Source: Seriola aureovittata
Lineage: Eukaryota; Chordata; Actinopteri; Carangiformes; Carangidae
Assembly (NCBI RefSeq): GCF_021018895.1
Contig: NC_079387.1
Span: 8,460,083-8,524,082, forward strand
Length of the DNA stretch: 64,000 nucleotides
Reading direction: 5' to 3'
Positions within the stretch are counted from its first letter, which is position 1. Every line of letters starts with the position of its first letter. Positions 12,190 through 25,451 of the stretch are shown in pieces. A program made the position numbers and the translations under genes. The notes under the pieces are model-generated. The model saw only the letters and a list, made by a program, of their open reading frames with translations, was not told the origin of the DNA and made no database searches.

Positions 12190-12222
12190 TGTGTGTGTGT
12201 GTGTGTGTGTTTGTGTGTGTGT
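12190..12222 (+). repeat. (GT)n microsatellite
   Basis: About 33 bp of GT repeat with a single TT interruption. Confidence 0.95.
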
Positions 12223-14164
12223 CCTTCATGCATATTGATCTCATAGTCCATTCTAACGCAGAGACTGTAATTGACTTCTCTGCACGAATGGATTTTCTTG
12301 ATACATCAGTTTCTATCAGTGTGACAATGACAAATAGATGGGAAGATTTAGCTCTGTATTTCCTGGTATAACCATCTGTGAATTGCCTTGTTGGGATCAT
12401 ACACACCTTTGGGAATATTTTGATGTTGTTGTGGCATTCCAGTGCCTGTTTCAGCTGAGGTGTCACAGTCACTTTGATAATCGAGGGCTTTCAGGTGTAG
12501 TAATGCTTCCCCAGGCAGCGTTGTGTCTTGGGAAACAGCGTCTGTGATAAGCTGATTGCATTCCTAAATATTTGTCTCACATTTCGTTGCTGTTTTCAGC
12601 AGAAATTGATCATTTTCAAACACTATAATTAATCCTTGATATGAATAATGGAAGATGTTTGCTATGACAGCCGCCAAAAGGGATGTATGATTGAGATGGA
12701 TGAAATTACGGGGCAGACGTATAATAACATACTGATCAAAAATCAGTAGCTCCGCACTAAATACAGCCTTTGTGAGGCTTAGCGTGTTGTTTTTGTGTCA
12801 GACAGCTGCTACACTTTTTGTTCACCTCACACAGTCACTGTGAGGACAGGTAAAATTGAAGATAAGCTTGTTGTGTCACTTTGTAGCTGCTAGGCTCTAG
12901 CTGCATGCTAAATTAGACCTGATTTCACAATGAGCACGTGGTTAGCCGAACTGCAGCTAAATGGCAGCTGACTCAGACTTATATATTATATATTTCTTGG
13001 TTTCTTCAATGCGTTTCTGTCTCGGCTTTTGTTGCATATATGCAGCAACAGATCTGATTTTTATGAGTCTCAAGCTTTGAGCTCTAAGGTTTTAATTTAA
13101 GACGACCAAACTATTACTTATCCGTGTCTGCTTGCAGCCTGATGTTGACTTTTCTTCTTTCATTTTTATTCTTCACTTCCACAGACTTTACTTTTCTGAA
13201 AGGTTCAGGAGGATTTACAGAGCCAGACACAAGTCATAATAACTTTTCATCATTATATAAAGAGATGGCTTGGTTAGTTCTGTAGATTTTAACAGGTTTT
13301 CTGTCTGAGGTCAAAGAAGTGATAGTTGGAATGGATACTGTACAGTATGTATACTTCCTTTTTAAATGGTGCATGGACAGAATGTAAATACTGCGTGTCG
13401 GCTCCTAATGGTAATTAAAGGCACATTAGTTTCTTACTTTCTTATCTGATAAGGAAGGACAGAAATTGAAATAAGTGTGAGAATTGGGCGAGATAGGACT
13501 GACGCATGCAACTACCAAATCTCTGCTGGGTGCACAGATTCATGATGGAATGATTTGATCCTTCCTCTTGATAATGGAAAAAATTAGGCAGGGGTCATTA
13601 CCAATTTTCACTCCCTCTCAACCATCTGATTTTATTCTATTCTTTGATTTTTTTTCCCAGCAGCAGGAACAACAGGATAGAAGAGAGAGAGATAAAAAAC
13701 ATGTATTGTTGAATGTTTAATAAAGCCATTAGCCGCTTTTAGGCAACAGCATGTGAAATTTGTGTGGTTACTAATGCGCTACTGCTTCTCATTTCCGATA
13801 TGATAAATAGTTTAAATCAGTGTACCTCAAGTTCCAGATGATTTATGATCAAAGGGAAGTGAATAAGAAATCTGCGGTAGCAACCTCCTTTGTCAGTATC
13901 TTGAAGGATTAAATCATTACAGTCATGCTACACTGGGATTTGATTGAGTCTTGATCAGTGAGAGTATCTAATGAATTCAATCAGATATTCATCCATCAGC
14001 TTTGACAAGGAGAAGGCTGTACTGCAGGCTGCTCAGCGGAACAGAAATAAGATTTTAATGTGACTGTAAAAGAACAAGCTGTACTTGAAAGACTAATAAA
14101 TGGCACAAATCGTAAAATCAAATTTATGATGTATTTGTAAATTCTTTCTTCCGCTTTTGGGGTA
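12223..14164. other. Intergenic, no gene seen
   Basis: AT-rich unique-looking sequence without splice-flanked coding frames or recognised repeats. Short frames at 12338-12547 and nearby have no motif. Confidence 0.45.
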
Positions 14165-14260
14165 TTAAACTCACTTTCTTGCTAAGAATTAGCTGAGAAG
14201 ATCAATTACACCTTTATATATGTTAGCGAAGTATAGCTGGAGTTAGCTTAGCTTTCGTTG
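14165..14260 (+). mobile_element. Fold-back / MITE-like teleost repeat, copy 3 (one arm only)
   Basis: The sequence tttcttgctaagaattagc, tgagaagatcaa and ggagttagcttagct reads as the reverse complement of the right arms of the copies at 7.5 and 28.3 kb. Compare cttagcaagaaagc and the tagctaagctaa block there. Only one terminal arm is recognisable. Confidence 0.55.
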
Positions 14261-17200
14261 CATCAGGGAGTTACATTAGACAATTTACAAAACTAACACA
14301 AAGTGGATATTTTATAGGCGGATTCCACATTTTTAATTGACTACTTTAAGATCAGTAAATAAAGAACTTTAATCCTGGTTAGTGCTGACAAGCCTTTGAA
14401 TCCAGTTAATTGAAAAAGTTTTATAGATTTTATTTTTGGTGTCTAATCAAATCCTAGCTACTGCTCTGAATACATACTGCCTTGAAATAATCTATAGTCT
14501 GGAGTTGCCCCTTTAAATTAAACCGGTAGTTCACGATATGTTGCTGCATGTCTCTGGTGTGATTACTAGTTACCTGGAAGCAGCCGTACGGTATGTGCTC
14601 TGAAACACCAAAAAACAACTCAATAGCAAAACATAGTTTTTCAGAATATAATGAAACAACCATTTCTGTATTTTAAGTTACTGAAAAACATCTGCTCTTC
14701 TGTATACTCATCTACATCCACAATTGATTTTGTAAATTGTGCAGTTTGCCGCACAAATGGTTGTTGTCCCGCTCTTTTATGTCTGCCAGCGTTAATGGAC
14801 ACTTCACGGCAATTTTCCAACAATATAAGGTCTGAAATTTCTCAGATAGCTTTTTCAAAATGATTCAAACATTTTGGGTTGAGCAGGTTTCAGACTGATA
14901 ACAGTATCAGGAATATTGTCAGTCATTAAACTGACTTCTGTGTATGGGCAAAGGTATCTGGTCTACTTATTGTGAATCATCTATGCTGTCTGGTGCTAAA
15001 ATAGTCTGGATGGTTGGGTGGCAACAGCCTGAGGGCTACACAAACAGAAAAGTGTTGCTTCAAAGACTTTGATGAGTTTGAACTGGGCAGAGAACATTCA
15101 AGTGTTATTAGAGGGTAGATGTGAAAGTTAATGTGAAAGATACCAGTTAAAAAATCCCCATTAATGCGAGTTTGATCAAGGCTATTAACCCCAATCTGCT
15201 CAGTGGCAGTATAACACTATGCTTGTGACTCAGGGATCAACAAAACCTGCCCGTCTAAAGCAAACTGATATTCTGTGGAGTTTAAAAATGAAAACTGAAT
15301 GTGTCAGTATGTTTGATTACAGTTGCAAATCAGATAGTGGAATAAAAGCATGTGCTGCACGCACAAACATATCTCTGACAACTCGCAACCCGCGACACAT
15401 TTGGGCCTCGTCTGAGGGTTTTCATTACTGGAACCTCCAGGGAAATCTGTTGGGTTCAACTGACCTTCAGCCGTATGCAGAAATGTTTACTCAGCAGTGC
15501 ACAGAAAAAGGGTGTGGGAATATATCAGGCTTCATCTCACAATGCCCACCACTGACGGCTTCATTAATGATGTATCCTGTTTCTGTCTGGCTGCCTAAAG
15601 CAACAAATCTGACCAAAATAGTTTTCTTTTTTTCTGGGAGATATATCTTCATCTTTCCAAGGGGAAATCTTCCAATCGAAACCGAAATCTGACAGATGCT
15701 GCAGTTATTATACGATGTATTTTTCAGATGGCAATAAAGTTTGTTTTTGCCTAAATCTATATTTTTATATCGACTCCATTCAACTGAAACCTGCAACATC
15801 GTTTGGGGTTAAAAAAATAAAAAATAAAAAAACTACAAAACTTATATAGGTTGATAACAAGAATAATTATTGTGCTCTGTCCTTTTCTAACTTCTCATAT
15901 AAAAAAAAAAAAAATAGTGAAGAGAGCTAAACTTGTAATAAGTGGAAATGCAATTCCCTGTGTTCTTATAACAGCCCATTAAAACCATCTCGTAGCCAGT
16001 GGTTAAAAGGTATTTCAAGTTTGCTCTCTAGGGACAATTTACCATTCATGTTGAAGGGAATCTTTCATGAACTTCAAAACAATCCCATGGAGAATTTCTC
16101 ATTACAAGAAATGAGATACAAAGCAAAGGACTTCAGTAATGTATGGACCATTATTAGTTGTTTTTTTAATGCATTAAATTTAGTATATTTTGTTGCCTTT
16201 GTTTATATTTTTCCTTTTCTTTTCTGACCATGTTTTGTATGTCTGACAGATACAAAAACAGAATAAATACAAAAAGCGTTCCTTGTTTATTTCCTGTCAC
16301 ATAACCTCCGCGTTACGATGTAAACACTGTTGAAAGTGCTGTCAGTTTACAAAAAAGGGCTGAAAGTCTCAGACGGTGGAAGCTTACTGAATAGGTAAAT
16401 ATCCACAAGCGCGGGGATCCACATTGGCATTTCCTCAGTTTGATCTCCAGTTTCCCTGTGTACACAAAGCCGAGGCTCAAGGGAAATCCTTTGACCATCG
16501 CAGTCATTACAGGGGAGTGATTAAGAGAAATGAGCAGCCGTCATCCAAACATCTGTGACAGCTCTGTTTTTGCCTCTCTGGATCCTGTGAGGGGGAACCT
16601 GAGTCAAAGTCATCACGTCCACCAGCTGTTACGATGACACACTCCTGAGGTTGGCTATTGTGCTCATTTTGATACCGCTACTGGAGACTGAACCGTCTTC
16701 AAGTTCAAACAAACAAGCACTGGCTTTGGCTCTAAGTTTAAGCCCAAATTGGCACGAGTTGCAACCATCTTGCAGAATAATAACAACAGAATCCTACAGG
16801 CTTTTACTGAATCAGGATTTAAAATAAGATGTTCAAATTGGCTGTTCAAAATCAGATTAAAAACCAGTCCGGCCAAAACAACAAACTGCTTCTTTGGCTT
16901 GACCTGTCATCCATTCTCTCATTTCATGTCCTTTATGGCAGAGAAAGTGTGCATGTTGTTTTGCTTTTATCTGAATCATACAACAGACCTTCAGAAACAC
17001 CATACAAGCTAGTCCAGTGGGTGTCTTAATGGATAAACAATGTGAGGCAAAAAAAAAAAACAGTCTTTACACCTGACCTCCATGCCATCCCCTGCCTCTA
17101 CCACGCTTTCACATAAATGCCTTTAGAAATTTAGAGTACCTAGTCGGGTGGAATGGCAATCCACGCTGTGATGTTTTGCGCCGCGCTGAGGTTTTTATTT

Positions 17201-17857
17201 GCATTTGAAACGGTAAAAAATAAACCTGAGGCAGAATCGGCATCAATCTTCTGGCAGATGCTACCTAGCGGAGGGATTCAGGAGAGGACGAGGCAATATG
17301 CCAGAGGAGAAGCCCGAGACAAAAACGCTGTCAGAGTACAGAGGTGCAATGTTCAGAGGAGCAGCAATTGGGCCAGAAGGTAGGATTTTGTAACGCACCT
17401 GAGTCCTCCTCTTTATATTTGATATTTAATGTTAGTAGCATTTTTATCTAATAGCAGTGATGTTTTAAGGAAATCGGAAAATATTAATATATATATATCA
17501 CACTCCCTGTGGGACAGGCAGCACAGAAGATGGGGACAATGGCAGGCAGAGACAAAGCAGACGGAACAAGAAGTTGAAACAGTAAAAATGAGTGGATGCT
17601 GGTTTACTGCTGTAGCTTGTTAGCGAACAGAGCTTCATTATAGATAGTGGCAATATAACAGTGATCAGTCCTCCTGTTTTTTGGGCTAAAAACAAGAGAT
17701 GTGACCTGCCAAACTCAAACAGAGTATCACTACTTCAACCCCATACAAATAACTTCACAAGCCTAGGGGACAAAAAGCCATTCAGGGTTTAGCAAGCAGT
17801 CAGTCACACCTGACTTAGATGTCTTTATACAGGAAGGGTGGCGGGAGGGGGGGGTCA
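14261..17857. other. Intergenic, no gene seen
   Basis: A 157-codon frame at 15219-15692 is the longest here. It has no recognised domain, and its composition matches the background. A-runs occur at about 15900-15914 and 17049-17060. Nothing further could be supported. Confidence 0.45.
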
Positions 17858-17955
17858 GGTCAAACTGGCAAACTCCACACAGAAAGAACTAGAGCGAGGA
17901 ACTGAATCCAGGCTTGTAGTGAAGTGAGGAGGCACGTACTGATCCTGCACACCTA
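17858..17955 (-). mobile_element. Degraded interspersed repeat with the aaactccacacagaaag signature
   Basis: The stretch ggcaaactccacacagaaag, then gaactgaatccaggc, then gtgaagtgaggaggcacgtactgatcctgcacac matches my memory of a very common teleost repeat. In that repeat, aaactccacacagaaag is followed by an aatcgaacccaggac-like segment and then by a segment rich in gctaaccactg-like sequence. Strand and family are uncertain. Confidence 0.4.
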
Positions 17956-18387
17956 CACTGTATAACCTCTGTCCACTGGAAAATCACCAAAATCTCCATT
18001 ACAAGATTTGTCAAATGCACCAGTTGGCAAGTTTCGGCTGTGTCTCTTTTCTAGGTGATCTTGAATACACTACTCCTGCTCAGAGATTTGGGCTAAAATG
18101 CCCACAGTATTGATTGGAGTGCTCTTAAAGCCGTCATCCCAGGCACATGATTGCCTAATTGGACTGATGCCAGAAAAACCCGTATATAAAATGTGTGAAG
18201 GGTACAATCATGTGAAGTGGAGAACCTTTAGACACAACGGCTCTTTTTAGAAGCCGGGGTTGGCTTCTTCTTTTTTTTTTTTCCCCTGTCTTCTTTTGAG
18301 CTCGCTTGAGTCAAATAAAATATTCAGGCTTCATCCCTGCAAGCTGAAGACACTCCGGATGGAATTTTTCTGAATGCACACTCTGCC

Positions 18388-18417
18388 TTTCTCTCTCTCT
18401 GTCTCTCTATATCTCTG

Positions 18418-18456
<39 letters not shown>
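18388..18456 (+). repeat. (CT)n-(CA)n compound microsatellite
   Basis: An interrupted CT tract (18388-18415) is followed by about 37 bp of uninterrupted CA repeat. Confidence 0.95.
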
Positions 18457-18459
<3 letters not shown>

Positions 18460-19699
18460 TCAACCCCCTCCTGCCCCCCTCCCAAATGCCACAAACATAC
18501 ACTGTTTGCTGTGCTCTGTGTGCTACAGATAATCTTTATGAGGCAGGGACCCCATTGAGAGTATTTATAACCCAATCAGATGGTATTCAGCCTTTTTTTT
18601 CCCTCCTCTTTCTACTGTTTCTGCCCTTGCTTGTGTATGAATGTTAAAGCTACTAAATCAACATATCAACACAAGAGCCACATTCGCCCACCATGTGTGT
18701 GAGTAGTGTGTGTGCATATCCTGTATGTGTATGTGGCAGCAGGTGGCAATCCTCAAAAGAAAATTGATTTAAAAAGTCATTATTGTCAAAAAGTAAAACT
18801 AAAACTTTAACCGCAGACAGACACATATGTAAATATGAAAGGTGGAAAAGCTGCGTGCACACATACGCACGTGCATTTGCCTTTTCTACAGCTCTTTCAG
18901 CCAATAATCACAGCTGTCAAGTAAAGATGTGTAACTCCAGATGGCAGACTTTGAGGTGAAATCTTGTTAGGTGCATGTCATTTCCCACGAATCTGCCGCC
19001 GCTTTGCTATTTATTTTGTCAGTGCTAGGTGACTGGAACAAGCAGGTGTGTGTGTGTGTGTGTCTGATCAGTGATGTTAGCTCACACCTTTAGTGCAATC
19101 TTGCCAGAAACGACAAGTCATATCCCTACGCTTCTGCAGATCTTAGTAGGGGAGATAAATACATAAAGACGACAGCGTATGACTATTCTTAGATATTGTT
19201 TTTGTTTATGGGTTCAAGAAAACTGGCTGGTGACACAGTCACGTCTCACTTGCTTTCATCTGAAGAAGTGGGTGGGTATATCCCGAGGATATACTGTATG
19301 CATTTACAGTATATTGGTGTTTTGATAGAGACTGACACAACTGAACATTACCTAAAAGAAAAGTGAGGAGACAGATGAGTGATGATATGAGTGATATGTT
19401 ATATGTGTCAGCAGGAAGGAAGGATGTTTAAAGACCAATGAGTAATTCAGGAAATAGTGTGAAGTTATTACAGTACAGAGCTGTGTAAACGGATCCTTTA
19501 CCTGCAGGATTTTATTTATTTAACGCACAAAAAATTGTGTCCAGAAACTTATTAACAATAAGCTATAAAAACTGTAATCCAAGATAAAGAATACACAGTG
19601 GTTATACTGGTTTCTTAACCATAATACAGGAAGTATAGGACAACTGTGTCCAATGCTTTAAGATATTGGTAAAGGAAGGGAAGGCCTCCATAGGCCTGG
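18457..19699. other. Intergenic, no gene seen
   Basis: A short (GT)9 tract is at 19046-19063. Frames across 18653-18904 and elsewhere are unsupported. Confidence 0.45.
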
Positions 19700-20100
19700 G
19701 TGTACATAGTGTTTGTGATGCACAATCCATGATGGGCACAGAAGTCTAGGAATAAAACACCACAGAGGTTCGGATCAGGCAGGCCGTTCCTCCCATCAAC
19801 CCTCCCTCTCAATGAGCTTTCCTCACAGCGACTTGCAGTTGCACAGACACGACCCTCTCATGCCTCTCAACTCCAACACAGTGGAACTGTGGAAAAGGAG
19901 ACAGTCAAGCCTCCCTTCCAGGAGTTTGGTGCCAGACCCAGTGCTGTGCTTGGAGGTGAGTCCAACTACTTCCACGCCAAAGAGGTGACATTGCACACCA
20001 GTCTACGATGCCAGGGATCGCCATGCCTAGGTCCCTGCCCTTTCCTGCCACCCGGCTTGCATCGCACATGACCCTGATTCCTATCCCTGCAGGTGGTGGG
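19700..20100 (-). mobile_element. APE-type non-LTR retrotransposon (LINE) fragment, endonuclease region
   Basis: Read on the minus strand, the fragment gives GRNGLPDPNLCGVLFLDFC then CITNTM. This matches the late endonuclease block of a common teleost LINE, which I recall as GRNGLPDLNPSGVLLLDFC...SITNTM. Further upstream on the same strand are caatgtcacctctttggcg and cacagcactgggtctggc, and a purine-rich leader near 20040-20095. All occur in the order expected for the same element. The frame is broken and sections are missing, so it is a dead copy. Confidence 0.8.
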
Positions 20101-21502
20101 CCATGTAATTTTTACAGACTGTGCCCGACTGGGCCGCATGGGTAAACGCCATGTCTGTGGTTGATTAGTCTCTAGAATTTCTCTCAACATCATTTTACTT
20201 TTCAGCCAACACGCTCCAAATGAGAGAAGATCTGAGTTGATAAAAATGTTATGTTCAATTCAATTCGGTACTTTTTGCCCTGGGTTTTGCCTCTAAGGAT
20301 AAACATAAGCTACCCTACTTTATTGGTGGAGGTTGAAGGGGCCGTGTGGAGCCGGAGTATACAAGAATAAAAAGGTTCTTTCATGGATTTGTAAAAGTAG
20401 CTTGAACATGCAGGGCACAAACAATTATTTTCATAGATCTATTAATAGAAAACTGAAATCCCGATTTAAAAAACATACACACAGTGCACAACAGGTTTCT
20501 TCACAGGTTAAAAAATAATGGAGAAAGCAAAGGACAGCAGCAGGTTATTTTTAAAAGCACTGCCCTGCCAGAAAACTGGATAAGGTGCGTAAAGTTTGAT
20601 TTATCTTTTACAGTCTGATCTGTGACTTTTGTTTACTGAAAGAAAAACAAAAATCAGTGGAGGAACATTTGTAAAGGCAGAATTGTTACAAAGAGGAAAA
20701 ATGTTTTTCTCTTTTTATCTGATCGGGGGGAAAATGATCAAGGGAAGCAGCAAACAAGAAGGCTCTTATAGAAAGATTACTTCCTTTCATGCACATCTTA
20801 TAACTCAGTTGTGTAAATGAGCTTTTGGGTGGTGGTCCATGAGTCACAAGAGACTGTTGGCTAAGTGTGCACCTGCGTGATAAGAAAGATCCCTCTTGAC
20901 TGAAGAGTCGTTCAGCTCAGATCTGTGATCATCTCTAAATTACAACTGACAGGGAAAGTGGGGGAGGTGGGGGCTGCCTCTTCTCAGACCCGCTGTGCCT
21001 CAATTCAACGATTTGCAATCGAATACGATAGCAGGAGGAAGGGAAAAAGCAAATGTGTTTGTGTGTGTGTGTATGTGAGGGAGGGAGTGGACATTGAGCA
21101 AGCTATGCATCAAGGTTGACCACTGTCATCAGGAATGGCTAATGGCCCCATTATTACATGTTAATACGGCTGCCACAGGCTGGGAAATTACAGGGACAAA
21201 AACTAGCATGTTGTTTCTGTCTCATACAGTGCGAGGTCCTAAAGTAAAAACAGGAAAGCTGGTCACTCACTCATGCCGGAGACGCAGAACCATCCTTTTC
21301 TATTTTATGACAAACAAAATTCAATGTTGTGGACACACCTCATCATCACCCTGCTGTTTCCTCTTTGCCATGCTACATCAATCAAGCGCTTCAGTTCCTG
21401 CACGGCCAGACCACACATCAATCTTGCACTGATTTGCGAATTTCACATAATGCAGATACACCTACGGGGAAGGAGCTGGAGCATTGCATGGAGAATGGGA
21501 AG

Positions 21503-21506
<4 letters not shown>
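20101..21506. other. Intergenic, no gene seen
   Basis: Unique-looking AT-rich sequence with a short GT tract near 21055-21073. No splice-flanked conserved coding frame was found. Confidence 0.45.

Positions 21507-21555
<49 letters not shown>
21507..21555 (+). repeat. (TG)n microsatellite
   Basis: About 48 bp of pure TG repeat. It generates the VCVCVC strings in three overlapping chance frames. Confidence 0.97.
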
Positions 21556-21558
<3 letters not shown>

Positions 21559-22773
21559 CCGCCTGATCTCAGACACACCTTGTTGTGTGAGAGAGAGTTC
21601 TTATTTTCTGCTGCTAAATCATTCAAATTACATGACAGACTGTTGTTTATGGATCGCGTTGTAATTTTTGATCTAGTCTTCAGTGCAACATCTAAAAGCG
21701 TGGCTGTAAACAAGGTGGTTACGACTCATCTGAGGGATAGGCCAGTATAAATCCTGGGAGCTGTAATTAAAATTGAATGAGACAGGAATACTGAGGAGGA
21801 AAACAGGGCACCGGCTGAAATTGGTTGTACTGTACTTGACAAGCAGCAATCTATGACAATTTGCAGGGGTGAGTGCAAAATATAAATTATTTTAGATTAA
21901 AAACAACAAGAAGAAATCCCTTTTTTTACCAACTTTATATCCAAAACTGATTTAATGATTCCATGAAGGAGATTATTGCTTGTTTGAATGTTGAATATTT
22001 TAATACTCATTGCATTTCTGATGGAGTAACACAAGACGGGAGATGAAGCAGATGACATATGGCAAAGGTCAAAGCTTTCTGCTGGGAGTTGCAAAGCTGC
22101 CTTCATTCAATTATCAGAGCTAAACGGCTTGTTACGACGCTGCTGTGCTTTAGAAGGAGCCCCATGAGCTGTTTGCAAAATATCATGGATTAATAATGAA
22201 AACGTTTCATGGCTTGAATGGTAGATCTTTTTAAAGTTACCTATTCTTCTGCTGTATTCAGTCATTACAACAAATTTCACAGCTTTAATTAGTTTTAGTA
22301 AAGTCCTTGATGTTCTCTTTAAATGAATCGATTCATATTTTCAAGTTAAATAACTTAGTTTAATTGTTACTGGTAGCTGTGGTTCAGCAAAAGTTATTGT
22401 TATTTTAAATCTGACGTGCCTTACTAAATAGTTTGAAGCCGGATTATTATTTTTTTTTACAGTAAAGAAATCAGACTACAAAGAAAACTCTATTGATAAC
22501 ATGCTGCACACAGACTGCAGGAACTTGTAAAGCCAATTCAAAAGCAATCCTGTACTACAGTGCCTCTCTACCCTTATGTAGGACTCCTACTGTGAGTAGT
22601 TCACCTCTGCAAATCCCAACTGAACCTTCACTGAACAAACACAAAGAACAACATGCTTCCTTGTTTCCATCAGACTCTTATATCCATAATTCATATGATC
22701 TATAATTCCAGTGGCTGCCCGCTCGCTGTTACAGTTTGTGGGTCATTCTGGTTTGAAAGGTTTGCAATGTCAA

Positions 22774-22803
22774 GTGTGTGTGTGTGCGTGTGTGTGTGTG
22801 TGT
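22774..22803 (+). repeat. (GT)n microsatellite with one CG interruption
   Basis: About 30 bp, gtgtgtgtgtgcgtg followed by more GT. Confidence 0.93.
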
Positions 22804-24907
22804 TATACAGGTTCAGGGTCTGTACGGTCTACAGTAACCCCTAAATGACATTCACATCCTTTCAATAATGAATATAACAGGCTATGGGATGCGTATTGAA
22901 TTACACTGGTAAAGATGGGTTTCTGCATCTAGCTTTGAGGAGGGTTTCTGAAGACTTCTTTGTTGGTTCAGTCTCCGTATTACTCTTTGACCCCCCTTGA
23001 TTTACGTATCAATGTTGCTGGAGATTTTTTTCTTTCTTTTCATCCTCTTTGCCCTTCTTATAAAATACACAAGAAAGATCTGCAGCATAAATACAAGATA
23101 CATCCAAGAAAAGTGGCTTTATGTTGTCAGTTAGTTATAGTCAGTCAGTAAAGTCTCCTGACTACATCTTGCGCTGACAAAATCTGTCCACAGACATAAA
23201 AACACCTTGACACCGTCTCTCTGGTAGATCCCACTACAGTTGTGGCCTGTAACAAAGTGACTGTTCATGTGAATTCAGTGTTCAACTACTCATTAAGCAG
23301 CTGAGTAACTGCTCTTTCCCTGGGTTGCGTTCAAACACAGTTTTAAGGCATGTTAAATCAGGAGTAGAGAATGATAGGTCGTATTACTGGGCTTTCATAG
23401 TAATGCTTTACAAAGCCTTGGCACATTCAATGTGTACTGACAAAGTGTATCTAATATTCAGATTAAATCTAGCGTGTATAGCCCCGTTTTCTTTTGCATG
23501 AAGGCCTCGGCAGCTGTACCTCTCAAGGAGAGAGCTGTAAAGATTGAGCCCCTGTGAAGGCTGATTGCAGTTTAATCTTCAGCGTGTCTCTTCACTATCA
23601 TCTCATTTCTCTTGGCTGATAGTAGAATCGACTACAGTCCATGAATGGGGCTTAGGAGGACGAGAGCAGCTGCCTTTTACTAAAGATATTTCTTCATGGT
23701 TAGATGGAATCTGCTTTGTCAGTATATCGCTTTCTTCGCTCAAGGTTGACCTCAAACATGTAGCCAACAGAGGACGTGAGCCTCTGTCTGTAAAGTAACT
23801 AAACAGAAAATCCACACTGGCTTACTCTTGATCAATTTCTGATCAATGACTTCCAAGTAATTTTGTGATTTCACAGAATGCCAAACAACAAACGTTGTGT
23901 ATTAAGAAATACATGACTTTATATTGAAAATGACTGCTGGGTGTATGATCCATGTTCAACTGAGCTGGAAGCTGTATATGAGCTATACTGGAAAAGACAG
24001 AGGTGAAAGGGTTAATCCAATGAAACCCGCAGTGTTTCTTACACTCAATACTGTGAACCTGTGCTCATCAGTGAGGTGTGACTGACTGAGCTGGTCTACT
24101 TAGGTCAATACAGAGTACCCACGTGTGTTTTATGTTTTGATTTATCCTCATACAGTGCATGTGCTCAGTTAAGTAGAGCATTAGTATCCCAGAGGTGAGA
24201 CAAATGAGAGGACACTTCTGTCCTTTAGCAAATATACTGCTGCATATTGTGAAGGGTGGTGAAGAAAGATCGTAGAAAGTAAGAAAAAACATTTTCCTAG
24301 GATATAATTAATTACTTAGAATTAATATGTAGTATGGATTTGGGAAACTGCTTGTGTAATATGTAAATCAGGAAGATAGCTCCATCTCCGCAGTTGTAGA
24401 TATTTAGTACTGATCCGTTATCCTAAAGGGCCTCCGGGTTAAAATACTGCTTGTCCCTGCAGGATTGTGGTAAAGTGAGAATCAAGATCAATGTGCAGCT
24501 CTGTTCACACTGGCATGATAAAGAAATACAGTTCATATTGAGTTTATATGAAGAGTTTTTGATTGGCAGCCTGTTGACTGAGGTATTGTTTATACTTTGT
24601 GAACTTTTTTCTATCAACGCTTCCTTTTGATCCACCAAAGTGGACTGATATTTGATTTTCAATATCCAAAAATACAGTGAAACTCTTTTTTCCCTTTGAT
24701 TGATGGAAACAGCGTGATGTTTTAGAAATTAATTACTTGCAGAACCAAGTCATTTGCATGAAAAATTAGGCACTTTCATTATATTTATCAATAATTGGAG
24801 GATTCCTACCCTATCATTGGAAGTTGAATGTCAAAAAGTTTTGGATCAATCATTTCCTGCTGTGAGTGAAATGACTGACAGACGACACACTGGAGGTAAA
24901 TACGAGT
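22804..24907. other. Intergenic, no gene seen
   Basis: No recognised repeat or coding exon. The opposing frames at 23565-23815 have no conserved motif. Confidence 0.45.
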
Positions 24908-24928
24908 GAGTGTGTGTGTGTGTGTGTT
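24908..24928 (+). repeat. Short (GT)n microsatellite
   Basis: About 21 bp of GT repeat immediately before the polypurine block. Confidence 0.9.
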
Positions 24929-24933
24929 TGTAT

Positions 24934-25170
24934 AGGGGACGCAGAGAGAGTTGAGGGGGTTAAATGGGAGGGTAAATGGGTATACTGGGGTGAAAGTGAG
25001 AGGGGGGGGACCGAAAATAGAGAGGAAGGGAGCAGGAGAGTTGCAAGGGCGATGGCAGAGAGAGAGGAAAGTCTTAGCCAGAGATAAGGGAGGGGGGAGA
25101 CAGTGGAGGAGGGAAGGGGTGAGGGGGGTGAGATGGAAAGAGGAGGAAGGACAGAAAGAGAGAGATAAGG
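24934..25170 (+). repeat. Polypurine (G/A-rich) tract of about 237 bp
   Basis: The plus strand is overwhelmingly G and A, with runs such as gagaggggggggaccg, gggaggggggagacag and gtgaggggggtgagatgg. The complementary polypyrimidine strand yields two overlapping serine/proline/leucine-rich frames (24806-25224). I regard these as composition artefacts. Confidence 0.9.
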
Positions 25171-25263
25171 GCTGGCAGTTAACAGGGGCAGCCTGCTGAT
25201 GTGGATAGCTTGGGGAAAGCACATCTCAACACAGCTACTCCCCTGCTGCGGGTATTATTTCCC

Positions 25264-25303
25264 AAAAAAATAAATAAATAAATAAATAAAATAAAATAAA
25301 AAA
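25264..25303 (+). repeat. (AAAT)n / A-rich simple repeat
   Basis: Tandem taaa/aaataaa units over about 40 bp. Confidence 0.93.
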
Positions 25304-25438
25304 CCTCATCTATCCTTCAAAGGTAGCCGTGGTGAAAAAGGTACAATAAATGTATCGGCATTGGCTTTATGTTCTCAAAGCAGATTCTAGCCTTACATTG
25401 TTTTTCAGTAAGCAATAAAAGCCTTCAGAGCCAGCAAA

Positions 25439-25451
25439 CCCCCCCCCCCCC
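25439..25451 (+). repeat. C13 homopolymer
   Basis: Thirteen consecutive C residues between aaa and att. Confidence 0.95.

Noticed and set aside
15219..15692. 157-codon plus-strand frame starting MLVTQGSTKPARLKQ
   Set aside because: No recognised motif, composition like the surrounding AT-rich DNA, and an opposing frame overlaps its end. A conservation test would be needed to revive it.
24806..25224. Two overlapping serine/proline/leucine-rich minus-strand frames (138 and 124 codons)
   Set aside because: They are the low-complexity complement of the polypurine block.
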